Shown here piece by piece: positions 1 to 12,934 of a stretch of DNA of 64,000 nt. The position numbers and the translations under genes are program-made. How positions within the stretch are numbered: position 1 is the first letter of the stretch; the number at the start of each line of letters is the position of its first letter. The notes below the pieces were generated by a model. That model saw only the letters and a list, made by a program, of their open reading frames with translations. It had not been told where the DNA came from and ran no database searches. Source of the stretch: Mortierella alpina (lineage: Eukaryota; Mortierellomycota; Mortierellomycetes; Mortierellales; Mortierellaceae); NCBI GenBank assembly GCA_029449245.1, contig JANATF010000007.1, positions 1,426,001 through 1,490,000 of the forward strand, written 5' to 3'.

Positions 1-107
1 GTGGTCATGCATTTTTTGCGGTGTCTCTGTCTCCATGCACCTCAGCTGAGGATGAAAAGGTATGTACAAGAACTAACTGCAAAATACAAACGAGGAGGAC
101 GACTTAC

Positions 108-319
108 ATGGCCTTATCCATGTCCTCGAACGTTTTTTCCGCTTGCTCAAAGTAGTTCCAGACCAGCGATTTTGAAAACTCATGGTCTTCCTCGTCGTCC
201 ATCTCGAGTAGCTGATCAAACGTTGTGTGGTCGATAATGCCGTCATCTAGGTCGTCCGTCTCATTCTCGGTCTCGGTCTCGTTACCGTTATCTGTTAGCT
301 CTGGATCCGTGGGTGCCAC
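108..319 (-). CDS. YPD1: Ypd1-like HPt phosphorelay protein, partial (one 5' exon)
   Basis: Minus-strand exon ending at a GTAAGT donor (102-107). Its protein has an acidic lead followed by IIDHTTFDQLL-MDDEEDHEFSKSL and an FEQAEKTFEDM helix. This matches the start of fungal Ypd1, the histidine phosphotransfer protein that passes phosphate from a hybrid histidine kinase to Ssk1/Skn7-type response regulators. The phospho-accepting histidine segment is not in this exon. It should lie in exons beyond base 1, and the remaining 100 bases are read here as intron without a secure acceptor. No in-frame ATG occurs before the upstream stop (392-394), so the start codon must be in another exon further upstream. 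The 319 boundary is therefore nominal. Family call is by similarity; function is inferred. Confidence 0.72.
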
Positions 320-730
320 GCTGTTTGCGATCCTTTCTTTCTCTGTCTCGGCCTGAGTTGACGTGCCATGAATAGTACGAGGAGGAAGGTGCTAGCGTGA
401 TTAGTGGCAGCCCTACAGACACCTACTGGGCAAACAACTGGCGAGACAAAGGTATTTTGGGATCCCCACTAAAATAAACACCCGCAAGACAGCGACGAAA
501 CGTCATTTCCCGCTTATTGTTTCGTTTAGACACGCCATGGCAACCACACGCAGCGGTGCAGAAAAAAGTCGGGACACAACATACACGCACCCGCAGCTTA
601 CTTGCAGATGCAATGAGGCGGCAGCAAACTCAGTGAAAGCGCCTGCCTCAACTCTTACCCGCCACCGTGGTCCCATCCCCTTGATACTTATAGGCCATGG
701 AACACCGTTTTAATCATTCCTCCTCCCTCG

Positions 731-777
<47 letters not shown>

Positions 778-2940
778 GTTCTCTCCGGTCTCGCCGATCG
801 TCTCACTCGTAGCTACTAGTCAGATTCATCTCCCAGGTAGAGGTGTCAAGGTAGAGTCGGCAAAATACTGTGCAGATTTGGCCGGTGCACATGAAAACAC
901 GGGGCTATGGACGGGCAGTGTGAGAAAGCGGGAGGGATGGGGGGAGAATAAAAACGAGCCAGCGTGGCAAAAGCAATGAATGAGCCGGTGCCTTGGCTGC
1001 GATATGCACATCGAAGACATCGATACATGCATGCACGCAAGATACATATCAGAAAGAAAGAGCGATCTTGACTGTGAGAGTGTTGCGCTTACACCCTCTC
1101 GCACAACACACATGGCATAACAGTGCGTAGTGCTCACAGGGAAGGCGCTTCACCTTGCTCAACGTCAAAAAAGCAAAACAAAATATGCGTGCGGGTCTAG
1201 AGTCTGGATGTGGGTTCATACACTGTTGTTTCTCCAATCGGGACGAGAGACTAAGGGGACCCAGAACACAGACAGGAGGAGCATGATATGGGATGCGCAA
1301 TAAACGATTTCCGCTGCTACAAAGCGCGCGCGACAGAAAACACGATCGCCCATCACTACACGGCTGGCTGTCTTTGGTAGGGTATTGATGGGGAGCATTC
1401 TTCGACGGATGGGATGCATAATGTAGCCTTCTGGGTTTCTTTTTGTAGGGCGTATAGGGCTCTTTGCTCCACGTCAACGCAAGGTGACCTGTGATGCTCT
1501 TTGTCACGAAGTACGGAACAGGTACTGCTGACAAACGAAGTTCATCCTGATGGAAGATCGAGCTTACCGCTGACAGGCTTGGTTGTGCTGGTCCACTTGG
1601 TGACATTATGTGTGCTGCGTATATGCGTTTGCAAAGGATAACTAAAGAACAAGAATGAAGCGATCAGGGGCAAAGATGAAGATGGAGCAAACGAGGCCGA
1701 TCGTGTGGATGGCGGTGGATGGCAGGCTGGCTGGTGGTGTTTGTAGGGGTAAGAAGAGTCAAAAGGGGATGGAGAAGCAAACGAGCAGAGTGGGTGTGGA
1801 TGAGAAGGCGATAAAAAAAAGGGAAGGAGCGAAGAAGGAAAGAGGAAGAGAGAGAGAACGAGAGCGTGTGTGTGTGTGTGCACACTTAGGTCGCAAGAGA
1901 CGAGACTGCTCTCAACAGGCTCTCTCGTCCACATCGACATCATGCCTGGGCAAGCCCATCTGCAGCCGGGACAGCGCTTTCATTCCTCTCTCCCGTCCGC
2001 ACTCACGCCCTGCCTCAACCGCGAGATATATCGGGAACACAGCTTCGCTTGCTCAGAGTGTCTTTCCTATGATAGCGTGCCGTAGAGCACAATTGTCATT
2101 CAGGCTCATATGCAGCACCTGCCATTCGCCCCCCCTCCACCCCCTCCCCTCCTTGACTCCTCGTCCCCCTCCCTTCCTACTCCTCCCTCCACCACCACCC
2201 ATCCACCATCACCACCCTTCAGTCCTCCTTGCACTGCTTCCTCTCTGTCAGGTGAGGCTTCATGTTCTTTCATTGATGCCTACTTTCTCAGAAATCGTCT
2301 CTGTGTCCTCATCATGCATGCCCACCCATAATTTTGAGTATGTTGTATGCAAAATGGAAAAGATCGATGTCTCTCCACCCTCCTTTTTTTTTTTTTTTTT
2401 AGAAAAATAACAAAAAATATAGCTTCTTTCCTCTCTTTCTCTCTCTCTCCTCTTCTTTCCCCTTCCTTCCCGCCTGACAAACCCCTGCCTACTCTTCGCA
2501 ACACATCGTTCCACGATCTCAACCCAGGCAATGGACGTTCGTGCCTCTGTCGTGTGCAACACAAACGCCGGCCAACAAGAACAAATCACACCTTCATTGG
2601 GTGTCGACACAGTGCGAAATTTCATTCCAGAGAAAGATCTGCAAAAGAACGAAATTAAAAAAAAAAAAGACGGAGTGGCATGCATCCACATCTGAGAGGC
2701 CCTTTCTTTCAACAGTATATCTGCATGGTGCTTTGGAGAGCGACTGCACAAAATATAGTGTTCTTCTTAATGGTTCTCATAAAATATATGTACAAGGCAA
2801 TGAGGAGCCGATGCAAGACGTAGCAAAAGAGAGAGGGGGAGAGCGGATAGGAGATTGTGGATCAATGAAGGACGTCAACAACGACAAGGCGAGAGTAGAA
2901 TGCTAGATGAATTGACAAGACCAACACAAAGACCAAGAGA
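320..2940. other. Intergenic, no supported gene
   Basis: Lies between the 5' side of the YPD1-like gene and the 3' end of the first bZIP gene. It should hold the missing 5' exon(s) and promoter of the YPD1-like gene. It contains a CT tract (about 729-778), a short GT run (1866-1881) and a C-rich pyrimidine stretch (2128-2225). Open frames here are low-complexity and match nothing recognised. Confidence 0.6.
729..778. repeat. CT-rich microsatellite
   Basis: Nearly continuous CT dinucleotides with two CTTT interruptions. It lies upstream of the minus-strand YPD1-like exon, so it reads as GA on that gene's sense strand. Confidence 0.9.
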
Positions 2941-4582
2941 TTAAAAGGGTTGCATCTGATCGACCGGGATCTGTTGTGCTTGAAACGAAAGAGGGACAGG
3001 CGCATGCGTCGTAGGCGAGGTCGAGCTATTGCACTCAAAGCTCGTCTCGACAAATTTTTTGATCACGGAGCAGTCGCAGCCGCGATGACAGAGGATCTGC
3101 GTCTTTAGCCGCCGGACCTCCTCCTGCAGCTCTTCCAGAGTCTCGTGCAAAGCCTGGTTGCGTGTCGTGATTTCGTCCGCGTCCGAAATGGTCTTGAGTG
3201 TTTGCAATCTCTTCTTCTCTCGGCACTTGGCAGCTGCCATGCGATTGCGTTCGAGGAATTTGAGCCGCTTCTTCTCAGGTCCTTCTTCCTCCGCAGAGCC
3301 GCGTTTCCGGGACTTGTACTTGCGCGAACTGCTGGGCGTCCTTGTGAGACTTCCAGGTGCATTTGGAGCAGCGGCAGATTTCCTTGTCTTGGCCGCCTTT
3401 GTATTCTTTGTGCCCCTGGTATCTTTCGTCTGTGCCGTGGACTCGGAGGTCGGCTGCATATCTAGAGATGACATTTCAATGTCCACGCCGCTCTCATCGG
3501 CCCGCTTCATCATCTCTTGATCAAAATCACCATCCTCATCATCGGAATCCTTTTCCTGAGCTTTGGAGTCCAGGGAATAGAATCGTTCGGGGGATGCGGA
3601 CCCAGGTGCTGTAACCGAATCTTGGTCATAAATGGACAGGGGATCTTCTGGAAGGCTGGGCTCGCGCTGACTTTGGTGCGGGGCCTTTGAATAGGTAGGG
3701 GTTCCATAGACAGGGCCGTGTTTGTAAGTAAGTGTTTGTGTTGACTGAGCTTCTGCTGCCAGTGAAGCCTGCACCTGGCCCAAGGAAACAGTATTGGCTG
3801 GAACGAATGGTATGGGTGGAGAAAGGGTGCCCGTAGAAGATGAGGAAGAGGAAAAGGGAGAAAGACCGGGAGACATCTGAGGCATAGGCAGGGCGTCTTC
3901 ACTAAACAGCATGTCTGCCCAGGCTTGACGGTCAAAACTGCGCTGCTTTTCATTGGCATCCTGCTCCTGCTGCTCCTGCTTTTCTTGCTCCTGCTGAACA
4001 CTCTGGAGGGGCTGCGTAGAGACAGCGGTGGACGGAGCCCTAAACGAGGTGTCGAAAGGATTCAACTCGGCTTTGGGAGTCCCAGTGTTGAGGAATTTGA
4101 GGCTGGCATCAAACGGGTTGTAGTTGTCAAGGCTGAGACCAAATCCAGGTGTAAAGGCTCCACACTCCAGAAGAAAGCGGGTGGGCGTCGGATTGGCATC
4201 TTTTGGTGGAAAAGAGAGGTGCGGATCCAAAGTTGACCAGGCGGAGAAAAAGAAAAGGCGCAGAGAGTTGGAGTTGGGTACAGTCGAGTGAGTATACATA
4301 CTCGAACTTTGCATAGGTATCATACAGTCCGTCCAAAAATCAAACAAAAGACGGCTGCTGGGCTCGTTGGAAACTGCTGGAGAATAACGAGGCTGGAGAG
4401 TCGGGTGCTGAGCAAAATGCTACTGCCATGCAGGAGCAAAAAAAGGTTGCGAGGATGCCAAGTGGGAGACAGCCAGTCATAGAATATAGAGGAACGAGGG
4501 TCGAAAGAAGGAAGAGCCAAATGGTTGGGTTGGCAGGGGGGAGCAAGGACTTACCACGGAGGATATCGGCTTCAAGGGACAT
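2941..4582 (-). CDS. Atf1/CREB-type bZIP transcription factor (paralogue 1)
   Basis: Two exons, 4555-4582 and 2941-4199, giving 428 residues. The start ATG at 4582 is followed by only nine codons and one base before GTAAGT. The acceptor at 4200-4201 restores an Asp codon split G|AT. The bZIP lies near the C-terminus (about 319-385): basic region KKRLKFLERNRMAAAKCREKKR, then a leucine zipper ending in a CHRGCDC stretch typical of the ATF2/Atf1 group. Upstream there are two NPFD-S motifs like those of the Atf1 HRA region, a Gln/Glu-rich segment and Ser/Thr-Pro sites suited to MAP-kinase control. Expected role: nuclear stress-response regulator downstream of a Hog1/Sty1-type MAPK, inferred from family. 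A second gene of this class lies at 37856. Confidence 0.9.
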
Positions 4583-4966
4583 GGTTCTGAGGGAGAGGCA
4601 AGGTCAAGAGCGTGTGTATGTTTACGGAGCGGAGAGGCACAGCGATGAGGAGATGCTGTCCAAGAAGTAGGGGAGGTGGGCGCGCGTGGAAGTGATGAGC
4701 TATTTCTTTAGTGTTTGTTTGTCGAACGTGGATGGGAGGCTGCTGGGCGATCCTCAAGGGCACGTTTCGCGGTAGGCAGCAGGATGGGATGCAGGTGGAG
4801 CGAGGGGGCAGACGGAGCAGCGGCAGAGAGAAGAGAGAGGACGAGAGAAGAAGAGAGAAGAAGAGAGAGGAAGAGCGAAGAAGAGCGAAGAAGGAAAGAG
4901 AGGGATTTGCAAAGACAACAGAGAAGAGAAGAGGAAAAGGACGGCAGCGAGTGGGCAACGAGGCCC

Positions 4967-4974
4967 CTTTTATA
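4967..4974 (-). promoter_or_regulatory. Putative TATA box of bZIP gene 1
   Basis: TATAAAAG on the minus strand, 385 bases before the start codon at 4582. It precedes a purine-rich leader. It is placed by sequence only; the transcription start is unknown. Confidence 0.4.
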
Positions 4975-7806
4975 TGGACGTGTGTGGTCTGCGGGAGCAG
5001 AGGATACAATAGGCCGCGAGCATTCAATCGCATTCAATCCGACTCAATCTAATTCAATCAGTCGAAATCGGGAAAGGGCATACAGCACGAAGAAAAGAAA
5101 GAAAAAAAAAAAAAGACTCGACAGCTTCATGCTCAACCCGCTCAGCAGACTTCAACACACTCCCACATACTCAACAGCAATTGAATCGCCCTCGCCGAAG
5201 TACCGTCTCAAACGCACCCCTTTGGTCGCCACAGCTGAGGTTCAGGGCGGAGACGGATGTCCCTCAGTCCTTCTCATTCTCCTACTCATTCTCTCTCTTT
5301 TTTTGCTCTTTCTCTCCCTCTGTCTCTCTGTCTCTATACTGTATCTCCCTCTCACTCTCTCATTCTCGCTCCCGCTCTCTTTTCTCTCTGTCTCTCTATC
5401 TCCATGTCCCTCTCCATTACCTCGTTTCGCTCGCGCGTGTGCTGCATTATGTATCACAATATTACGAGGTGAAATGGCTCTTCAAGAGGTCTGGCGAGAA
5501 CGAGTCGCCGCAAGAACCCCGCCATATGCTAATATTTGGGCAGAGGTGCGCCACCATCATGGGCTGCGACTGCACATGTGCTTCCGAGACCGATGGTCTC
5601 TCTCCTCCTCTCAAAGGCAGCTGTCATTCACCGAGCTTGAAATTCGCCTCGCCCTGAACTTGTCCGATCCTCATAAGCACTTGCCTCTGTCTCAAAATGC
5701 CTCCAAGGCAAAGTATACCAGGGTCAGTAGTGATCTGCACTGAGAGACCGTGAGACTGAGAGTCCGAGAGGCTGAAGTGGGTGATCCAAAAACGGATCTT
5801 TTCACTGGTCATCGGCGCATTTTTTTTGGTGGTGGTTTCAATCTGCTAAGACCATCCGTTGCAATGGCTTCATCGATCCATGGAGCGCGGCAACATCGCG
5901 TTCTTAGCTCTTTTTCTTTTTTATCCTTTTTCTTGTATGCAGATGTCGGGGTACGCTGTCGCCAACCGAGTGGGAACGTCCGTATTATGCTATTATGCAC
6001 CCCCATTGTCGCATCGCTTTTCGATAGGTGTGGTGAGCCATTCTCTCCAATCAACCTTGCCATCTCTTTCTCTTTCCTCTCTCTCTCTTTCTCTCTCTCG
6101 GTGATAAAATGAACGCATGGTAAAATCGCAGTTATGCTCTTTCCCCAACTCTCTCATGATCCCTTGTCATCTGGTGGTGGGTTCATCTTGCTCCTCTTAT
6201 CGCTCACACGAAAATACAAAGACCTCGACCTCTCGCCCCTCTTTTTATTATAAGATTGGTCGCGAACGAAGTCTATGTATCCAATAAAGTAGCCTTATAA
6301 AAGAGTCAAGCGATCAGAGATATCTATACAGGACAGCCTGCCTGGTAAAACTCCCCGGGTTATATGGCGGCACATCGCTCAAAGAATAGGCAGGCAAGCG
6401 GAAGGTGCAGAGAGCGTTCTTCCTCATCAGCAGAATCAATGGTCATCCCTGAGAGCAAGATACAAGAATAAAAATCGGTGGGGAAGTTAGTTAGTCTCGG
6501 AAACGCATGCCTTAGTCCAGGACCAACGAAGACCCACAGCAGGCCATTAGACTATAGTGAAGTACTTCATTTCATTGTTTCGTATCTAAAGAGAATGTTG
6601 TGAAGAAAAAAAAAGTATCAACTCACTCGCTCAACAGGAACAGAGAGGGTCTGCACGCGCGCGTAATTTAGGGCAACCTTGTGTGCAACCTTGCGTGTCA
6701 TATCCTGCAAAGTGGGTTCTAGAATGGGCGGAAAAACCGGTTTGCCCGAGACTAGGATCAACTATCTGGGTTGAGCTTGAGAATGCACTGTTCGCCACCT
6801 TATCAGCTTTGGCCTGTTCATCGGACTGTGCGAGAAAGACGGGTGCAGGCCCTTCGTCCCAGGGCAAAGTTCAATAGAGCCCACTTAAACTCGCGCGTTT
6901 TTGCGATTTGTTTTTATCTCCTGCACTTCGATCCGCCTTCATCCGCCTTCATCCGTCATTCCCCACCGGGAACCATGTTGGGCGTTTTCTATTAGTGTAT
7001 AGTGATTGTAAAAAGTCTTCATAGTGCGTAGCATGCCTACTCGTGGGACCAAGGGTATCTGCCTATGATACCAGTCTTTCACTCATTAACTCATTGCTGT
7101 CATCTGATACAGGGTGCACTATTTTCTTCTTACCGCCTGTGGACTAGTCAGTATTTTGAGTTGTTTGCCTGTGCTTCCTATGCTCCGAAGTCGGGTTGTC
7201 ATCGGATGAACCTGGATTTTTCAAGCAGCAAAAAAGGACAGATATGTCGAACTGATTTAGAAAGCGAAAGACAAGCCTTTGACCTCTCCACGTCCCCCTT
7301 TTTTGGGCACAGTCAAGCTTTTTTTTCGCACTCCTATGAATACCTGCAGGTCTCCATCCTTCTATCTCTGTCTCTGTTCTCCCCCCGGATGCATAGGCAA
7401 CTGCGAATGCGCGACAAACTTAAAGCTAGACGCGTTTGTGCATCCCCTTCTCTCCTTTGGACTATAACAGCTTTTTTTTTCTTTGCAGATCGTCCAATTT
7501 TTGCCATTGGGTGCGACCAGAGACCAAAAAAAAAAAAAAATTGGAGGCTCTTGCCAGTCTTGTTCAGTCATTTCTCTGTAGCCGAGGACTCTCATAGTTT
7601 TAGAGCAAGGAGCCCTGACCGGTGCCCTCACTGTGGATAATCTGTACATTACGTAGCGCCAGGGGGACCTGTGTGCAGCATTGGTAAATGGTTAAAAAGC
7701 GAGCATGTTTTGCATATGTTCAACCGCGAACAGGACCGAGTTACCCGTGAAAAATGAGCCGCCCCTGAACAGGCCTGGGATGCTGGTGGGTACAGCAACA
7801 ACATTG

Positions 7807-7878
7807 TGATGTCATGGTAGACTACAGTAGAGGTTGAGCGTGGGATGGACGTCGCCTTTGAGCACGCCCATGACATCA
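7807..7878. repeat. 11-base inverted repeat
   Basis: TGATGTCATGG at 7807-7817 and its exact reverse complement at 7868-7878, separated by 50 bases. Each arm contains TGATGTCA, an ATF/AP-1-like palindrome. It could be a pair of protein sites or a hairpin. The surrounding DNA is non-coding. Confidence 0.5.
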
Positions 7879-9114
7879 TGCAGTTCGGTGGGGTCCAGCA
7901 GAAAAAATCTCACTACGCCGAGATAAGGTTATATTTGTTGCATATGAAAACAGGGCACTTTGACAATCGTTCTCTTTTCTAGAATGCGCGCCGAGGCTCT
8001 TCTTCCTTGATCGAGAGAAAGTTTGCATTAATGTTACAAGGTTCTGACCAACCCCCAGTTCGCTCTCAGGAAACTGAATGACGGGAGAAACGCTGCATAG
8101 AACCCTCCCACCCGCCCAGCAGACAGTGCACAACTTCATATCAAAAATGAAGAGGCAATATTTGTTTGATCCCCGAAAAACTAAAAAGTGCCAACGGGCA
8201 ACTGTTTCTCAATACGTTCTTCCGCCCTAAGCAAATAACATTCTTGTATCTATTCGGCGCATCATCCTCTGCATCATGACGACGTGCTCGAACGTGTGAT
8301 ACGAGTAGTAACTGAGCAAACAATATCATGCAAAAGGTGAAAGGTGAGAAAACCCCTTAGTCCTACATCTTGCTGTATACTAGCGTCATTTAAGCAAGCC
8401 AGTCGCGGAATCGCGCTGGATCTGAGATTTGCCCGATCTCTGAATCTTCTTTCATGGCCACCTTCAACTGAGAGATACTCGTACACTTGTTAGCCTACTA
8501 TGTATATGCGCCGAAAGCCATGTGCGTCCATCCGATAGGCTCGCAATGGCACCCCGATGTGCACTGTTCCAATCAAGTCTTGCATTTCGCTTCAACTCCC
8601 GCCCTCGCAAACGGCTAATGTTTACCACCCGTAACGGCTAGAAAGATACTGCATACAGTACTGGCATACAGGACAGGGTTGCTGCTGCTGCCCTCAATTC
8701 TCAAGTATCGAACTGCCATATGTGACACAGCCTCAGATCGCCTTCTGTGACACCGCCTGTCCATCCAACTCTCATACTCATTCACCCACTTGGTATTGCA
8801 TCCCTTCGTCAGTACTTGATTTCCTTCCCAGCAATGGTCGTTCGTATATGTCAAAGAAGTTAGAATTTGGTAACGGACTTGGCACTCACGGACGATAGAG
8901 TCACATCAGCAGCACAATTGACACGCAATTATCTCTCACAATTCCGTGCGATTCAGTCAATTAGAGGATTCGCCATGGATGGCCATCCCCTCTGATTCTC
9001 CCATCCTTCAGTATCCGCTGGTCCAAAAGCCGCCGAACGCGAAACGTTGGTTAATATTTATGACTGACTCCTCTCCATATGTACAAAAGGACGTGTTCTT
9101 TCTTTTTTGGAATA

Positions 9115-10548
9115 CTAGTCAACATATATCATTAGCTTGCCTCCACTTCGATCGATAGCCTCTCTGACATCGACATCCGTTTCGATTGGAGCGAAATCGC
9201 CTCGATCGTCTCTGAAACTGAGCGTCGCTGGATCTGCATGGAGCCGCTCAAAGATCTTTTGTTGAAGTGACTTGAACGAGATGCTGACAGGAATCCTCAT
9301 TGCCATGATATCCTCCTGATACGAGATCTTGACCTTAATCATCTCTTCACTCGCTCCTCCCTGGCCAGGTGTTGGTGAGCCAAACTGCGCCTGGGATCGA
9401 AGACTGGGTGATACTCCAGCAGAGGGCGAGTCGTCACCATAACTGCGCTGTCCTTGGCTCCGAGGAGCAAACACCGCGCGAGGCCCTGTAACCGCAGGAA
9501 TGGAGGGTCGGCGTTCTGACTCTCTTACAGAATTGGGCAGAGGTGATCGACTCTGTCCGGGTGAATTGGGTCCTGGTGCAATGCCCAATCCTCCTGTTGC
9601 CATTGTCGCCGCTCCTTGTCCGAATGTCTCTGTATCCCCGTCCCTGACAGCAAAGAGCTGCTCGACCAATGGATGCTGTGTGATCCTGGCCGGCAATTTG
9701 CACAGATCCTGCACATATCCATCCAAATCTGTCCGACGAGAGGCCGACACCATGTCCGTCACATTCTGCAACGGAATGGGCATGAAGGGCAAGATTCTAG
9801 GCTGGTCACCGACGCGCCCAGATTCAACCGGGAACTCTTCCAGTAACGCAATATGAAAGTTATAAAAGTCCTCATAGAGCCTAAACAAATTCCTGGTTGC
9901 TCCCGTGGCCATGTCAACGCGAACAGTGAACCAGTACTGATCGTCTTCATGATGAAAAGACTCGACTGAGGCGTGGACTATTCGGAAAGGCTCGGCCCCA
10001 TTGGCCGCACTAACTTCGTACGCATCGTTACTATTAGATAGCGCTGGGGGTGACCTTCCGTTGTGAGCCTCCTAACAATCGTGCGCCAGAATCAGAAGTA
10101 GAGTCAGAGTCAGAGAAGTGAAAAGAACAATTTGCGTCACGGTAAGCATGGAGGCATGCGCGGGAGGGGAGTGACTGGGAATGAAAAGAAGGCACTTGTG
10201 TGATGCTATTGTGTATCTGCGTGCCCTTTTTTTTGATTTCATTTCCACGCATGAATGAAGCGGCGGGCAATCAAGCAACTATACACGCGAGAGAGAGAAA
10301 GAGAGGGGAGAAAGCAGGAGGGGTTACGGGAGGAGGAACTTACCATACGACGGCCAATGTCAAGATCCTGAGAGAGGTTTCTCCGTGAGGCTGGGTCCCT
10401 TATGTGAGGCGCTTTGAGATCACCTCTAGAGAGCTTGTTTTTCAACTGCTGAATCGTTGGGCCTGTACTCTGCTGTTGCTGCTGATGAAATTGCTGAGGA
10501 TGCATTGGCATCCCATGAGGGATTTGATGTTGCTGATACTGTTGTTGT

Positions 10549-10580
<32 letters not shown>

Positions 10581-11453
10581 TGGTTGTTGTGGTTGAGCAA
10601 TATCGCCTGCGTCGATACGACCGAGGGGGATACTGTTGGCTTTGTACTCCTGTGCCTGTTTCTTCCATTCTTCCACACGAGGGATCATTGTTCCTGTCTG
10701 TCGCAGCATCTCTGGTACATTGATAGGCTTTCCAGTGACCATGTCTCTTATTTCCACGAAGCTCACAGGGATTAAGCCAGGCCCGCCAAGTCGCCCAATG
10801 GGCTTGGCCACATACCATTCCTCGTTCGATTGAGCAATAACCAAAATTGCATCGCCGACCTTGCAGTCCAGCTCATCCGTTCTCTCTGCGCCAAAGTCAT
10901 ACAGTACGATGCCGTAGAGCGGCTGGCATTTGGGCAGGGACGGGGAAGAGAGGCTTTTCTGAGAGAGAGCTGGCGAGGCCAGGCCGCCGCCATTAGAGAG
11001 CGCATGGCTGTGCTGGGGTGGGTGCTGGAGGGTGCCGTTCTGGTATGGAAGTGGCTGCGAATGGTAGTGCTGGGGCATGGGCTCTGTGAACGAGCCAGAG
11101 TCGTTTCCGCTATCGTCGAGGCTCTGGTTGCTGTTTCTCTGGCGACCGCCGCCATTGCCACCGCCGCCACCGCCCCCCGTCTTTTCCAGAATCTGAAAGT
11201 ACGTTACGGGGACATAACCTCGAGCGCTTGAGATAGGGTTACAGGCCTCGTACCAATCCTCGTCATCCTCGTTGCCAACGACGTGGAAAAAGTCTCCCTT
11301 GACGAAGGACAGCTCCTCGCTCGTCTGAGCGTTGTAGTCGTAAAGAGCCTTGATGACCTTGCGCGGCGGGGCCAGAGCCGCGGCTGGAGTGCGTGTAGGA
11401 GACAGACTGCCGTTGTTGTTTCTGTTCTGCAAGGACCGTCGAAGGTTGGGCAT
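9115..11453 (-). CDS. BEM1: Bem1/Scd2-type polarity scaffold (SH3-SH3-PX-PB1)
   Basis: Two exons, 10344-11453 and 9115-10071, giving 688 residues. ATG at 11453 begins MPNLRRSLQN; frame upstream of it lacks another ATG. Order: SH3-1 (about 31-90, ALYDY), Gly- and Ser-rich linker, SH3-2 (177-236, VLYDF), a polyglutamine block (289-330), PX (about 397-515) and a C-terminal PB1 (614-688). The intron is phase 0, with GTAAGT at 10338-10343 and a TTAG acceptor, and falls between polyQ and PX. This is the domain order of yeast Bem1 and fission-yeast Scd2, which hold Cdc24 (through PB1) and PAK kinases at sites of Cdc42-driven growth on PI-containing membrane. The protein is longer than the roughly 550-residue yeast forms because of the linkers. 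Family call is firm; partner details are from the family. Confidence 0.95.
10537..10590 (-). repeat. CAG/CAA repeat encoding polyglutamine in Bem1
   Basis: Mixed CAG/CAA codons on the minus strand give a glutamine run of about 15 with nearby Gln-rich sequence, in the linker between SH3-2 and PX. Such tracts are length-variable in general; no variation can be seen from one sequence. Confidence 0.85.
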
Positions 11454-12934
11454 TGCGAGCTTGTGATGGTTATTCACAATAGAGATTCAGACGCCGTGTG
11501 GTCGAGGATGCGGCGCTGTGAAATGGAGAGATTCGAGCGAGGCGGGTGTGGGAGATGGGTGTGATGGAGTCCAGCAGAACGGGAGCGAAGGACGGGGGGC
11601 AGAAAAAGAGGATGCAGAGCAAAGATGCCAGAGGCGGGAGAGAGTTGCGACTGGGTCAGCAAAAAAAAAAAAGGGAGGGAAAAAAAAGAAAACAAAAAAG
11701 GTTGAAAAGGAGATAAATAAGGAGACCATACAACACAACGCACCACTTTATAAACAATCGTCCATTACCACAAAAAAAAACTATCGTTTCGTCCTTGTCC
11801 TTCGTCGGGACGAGCAAGAGGAGGAGAAGGGAGGCGTGCACGGTACTGCAACGAGAGCAGGCGACTCTGCAGTCAGGTCCGCATATCGGCGTTGGAACAC
11901 CGGAGCGACTGTCTCTGCTCTTGTTGCCTCAAGTCTTTTTTTACGTTCACAGAGAGCATCGTAGTCAACACAGGCTGTCTCAACTGCTCTCACGGACAGG
12001 GACCGCGAGTCGCAGTCGCAGTGCCGACTCGCTTTTCCATCCAGCCCTCGTCTGCTAGTGCCTCTGACCCAGAAAAATGGCGCACCAGCCCGGTACGACA
12101 GCCGTTGATAAACACGCCAACTCGACACGAAGCACAGGCCTCGAAACACTCGGCCATTTTTTGTTGCATGATTGTGGAAGTTCCTTCGCTCCGCAACGTG
12201 GTCATTGCGGGTTTTTTTTCTTCTTTTTCCCGCCAAAGCTGGCCCGAGCTCGAATTCACGCGTGACCTTATTGAGGGCTTTGGGATGCGGCGCCCAGGTC
12301 GAGCTCAGACAGACTCACACGTCTTTCAACTATGATTGCCGGCAACAGCCTCGAGATCATGGAGGTTTGTGATACTGCCAGGACGTCTGTGCTCATAGAC
12401 TTTATTCTGTAAAGAGAATGCTCAATGCTGCTCTCATTTGATCCTTGATGTGCAGCGAAACATGATGCAGGGGAGGTATAGTTTGAGGGTGCGCATAGTG
12501 GCCACCCCGGATGCAAGGGCGTGAACGTCGCAACGGCAATGGGACACACACAAAACGGCGGCAACAGTGGGGTGCATAAAGTGAAATTGGCGGATTGTGT
12601 GAGACTTTGGCTCTCGTATGCATAGTGGAGAGATGTGCATCAGCATTGGACTTTGGAGCTTTTGGCATATTCGCAACCTGTTGCCGATACCCGACGGCAG
12701 CTACATAGCTACATGTTCATACTGTCTGAAACACAGGAAGCAGTTGTAATGGCGATAATTCAGGCTGTCAGCATCCCCCTTTCCTTGGCCAGTTCCCCGC
12801 CCTCAAAGAACAACAGGAGAATGGCAAGCAACCGACTCGTTCCCCTTCATGCTGTTGACTGTAAAACGAGGTCTCGATCTAAACTCATGAGGGTCCGCAA
12901 ACGCGTCTGGGCTTTATTTTTCCAGTACACAATC
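11454..12934. other. Intergenic, no supported gene
   Basis: Leader and promoter of the BEM1-like gene (A-rich at 11660-11705 and 11770-11785) and the 3' flank of NAT4. No frame here resembles a known protein. Confidence 0.55.

Larger units (their letters stand above)
4583..9114. other. Long gene-poor region
   Basis: The first 400 bases are the leader and promoter of bZIP gene 1, with a purine-rich tract at about 4800-4925 on the plus strand. A CT-rich block follows at 5280-5415. From 5500 to 9114 only short frames with no domain signature are seen, and no tRNA or snRNA was recognised. A perfect 11-base inverted repeat sits at 7807-7817 and 7868-7878. An intron-rich small gene cannot be excluded. 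Confidence 0.55.

Noticed and set aside
1655-2410. 251-codon plus-strand frame
   Set aside because: Built of GA- and CT-rich sequence with no family signature and no sensible start context.
4715-5743. 342-codon plus-strand frame
   Set aside because: Purine- then pyrimidine-rich low complexity (Arg/Glu/Lys then Ser/Leu) in the leader of bZIP gene 1; no domain.
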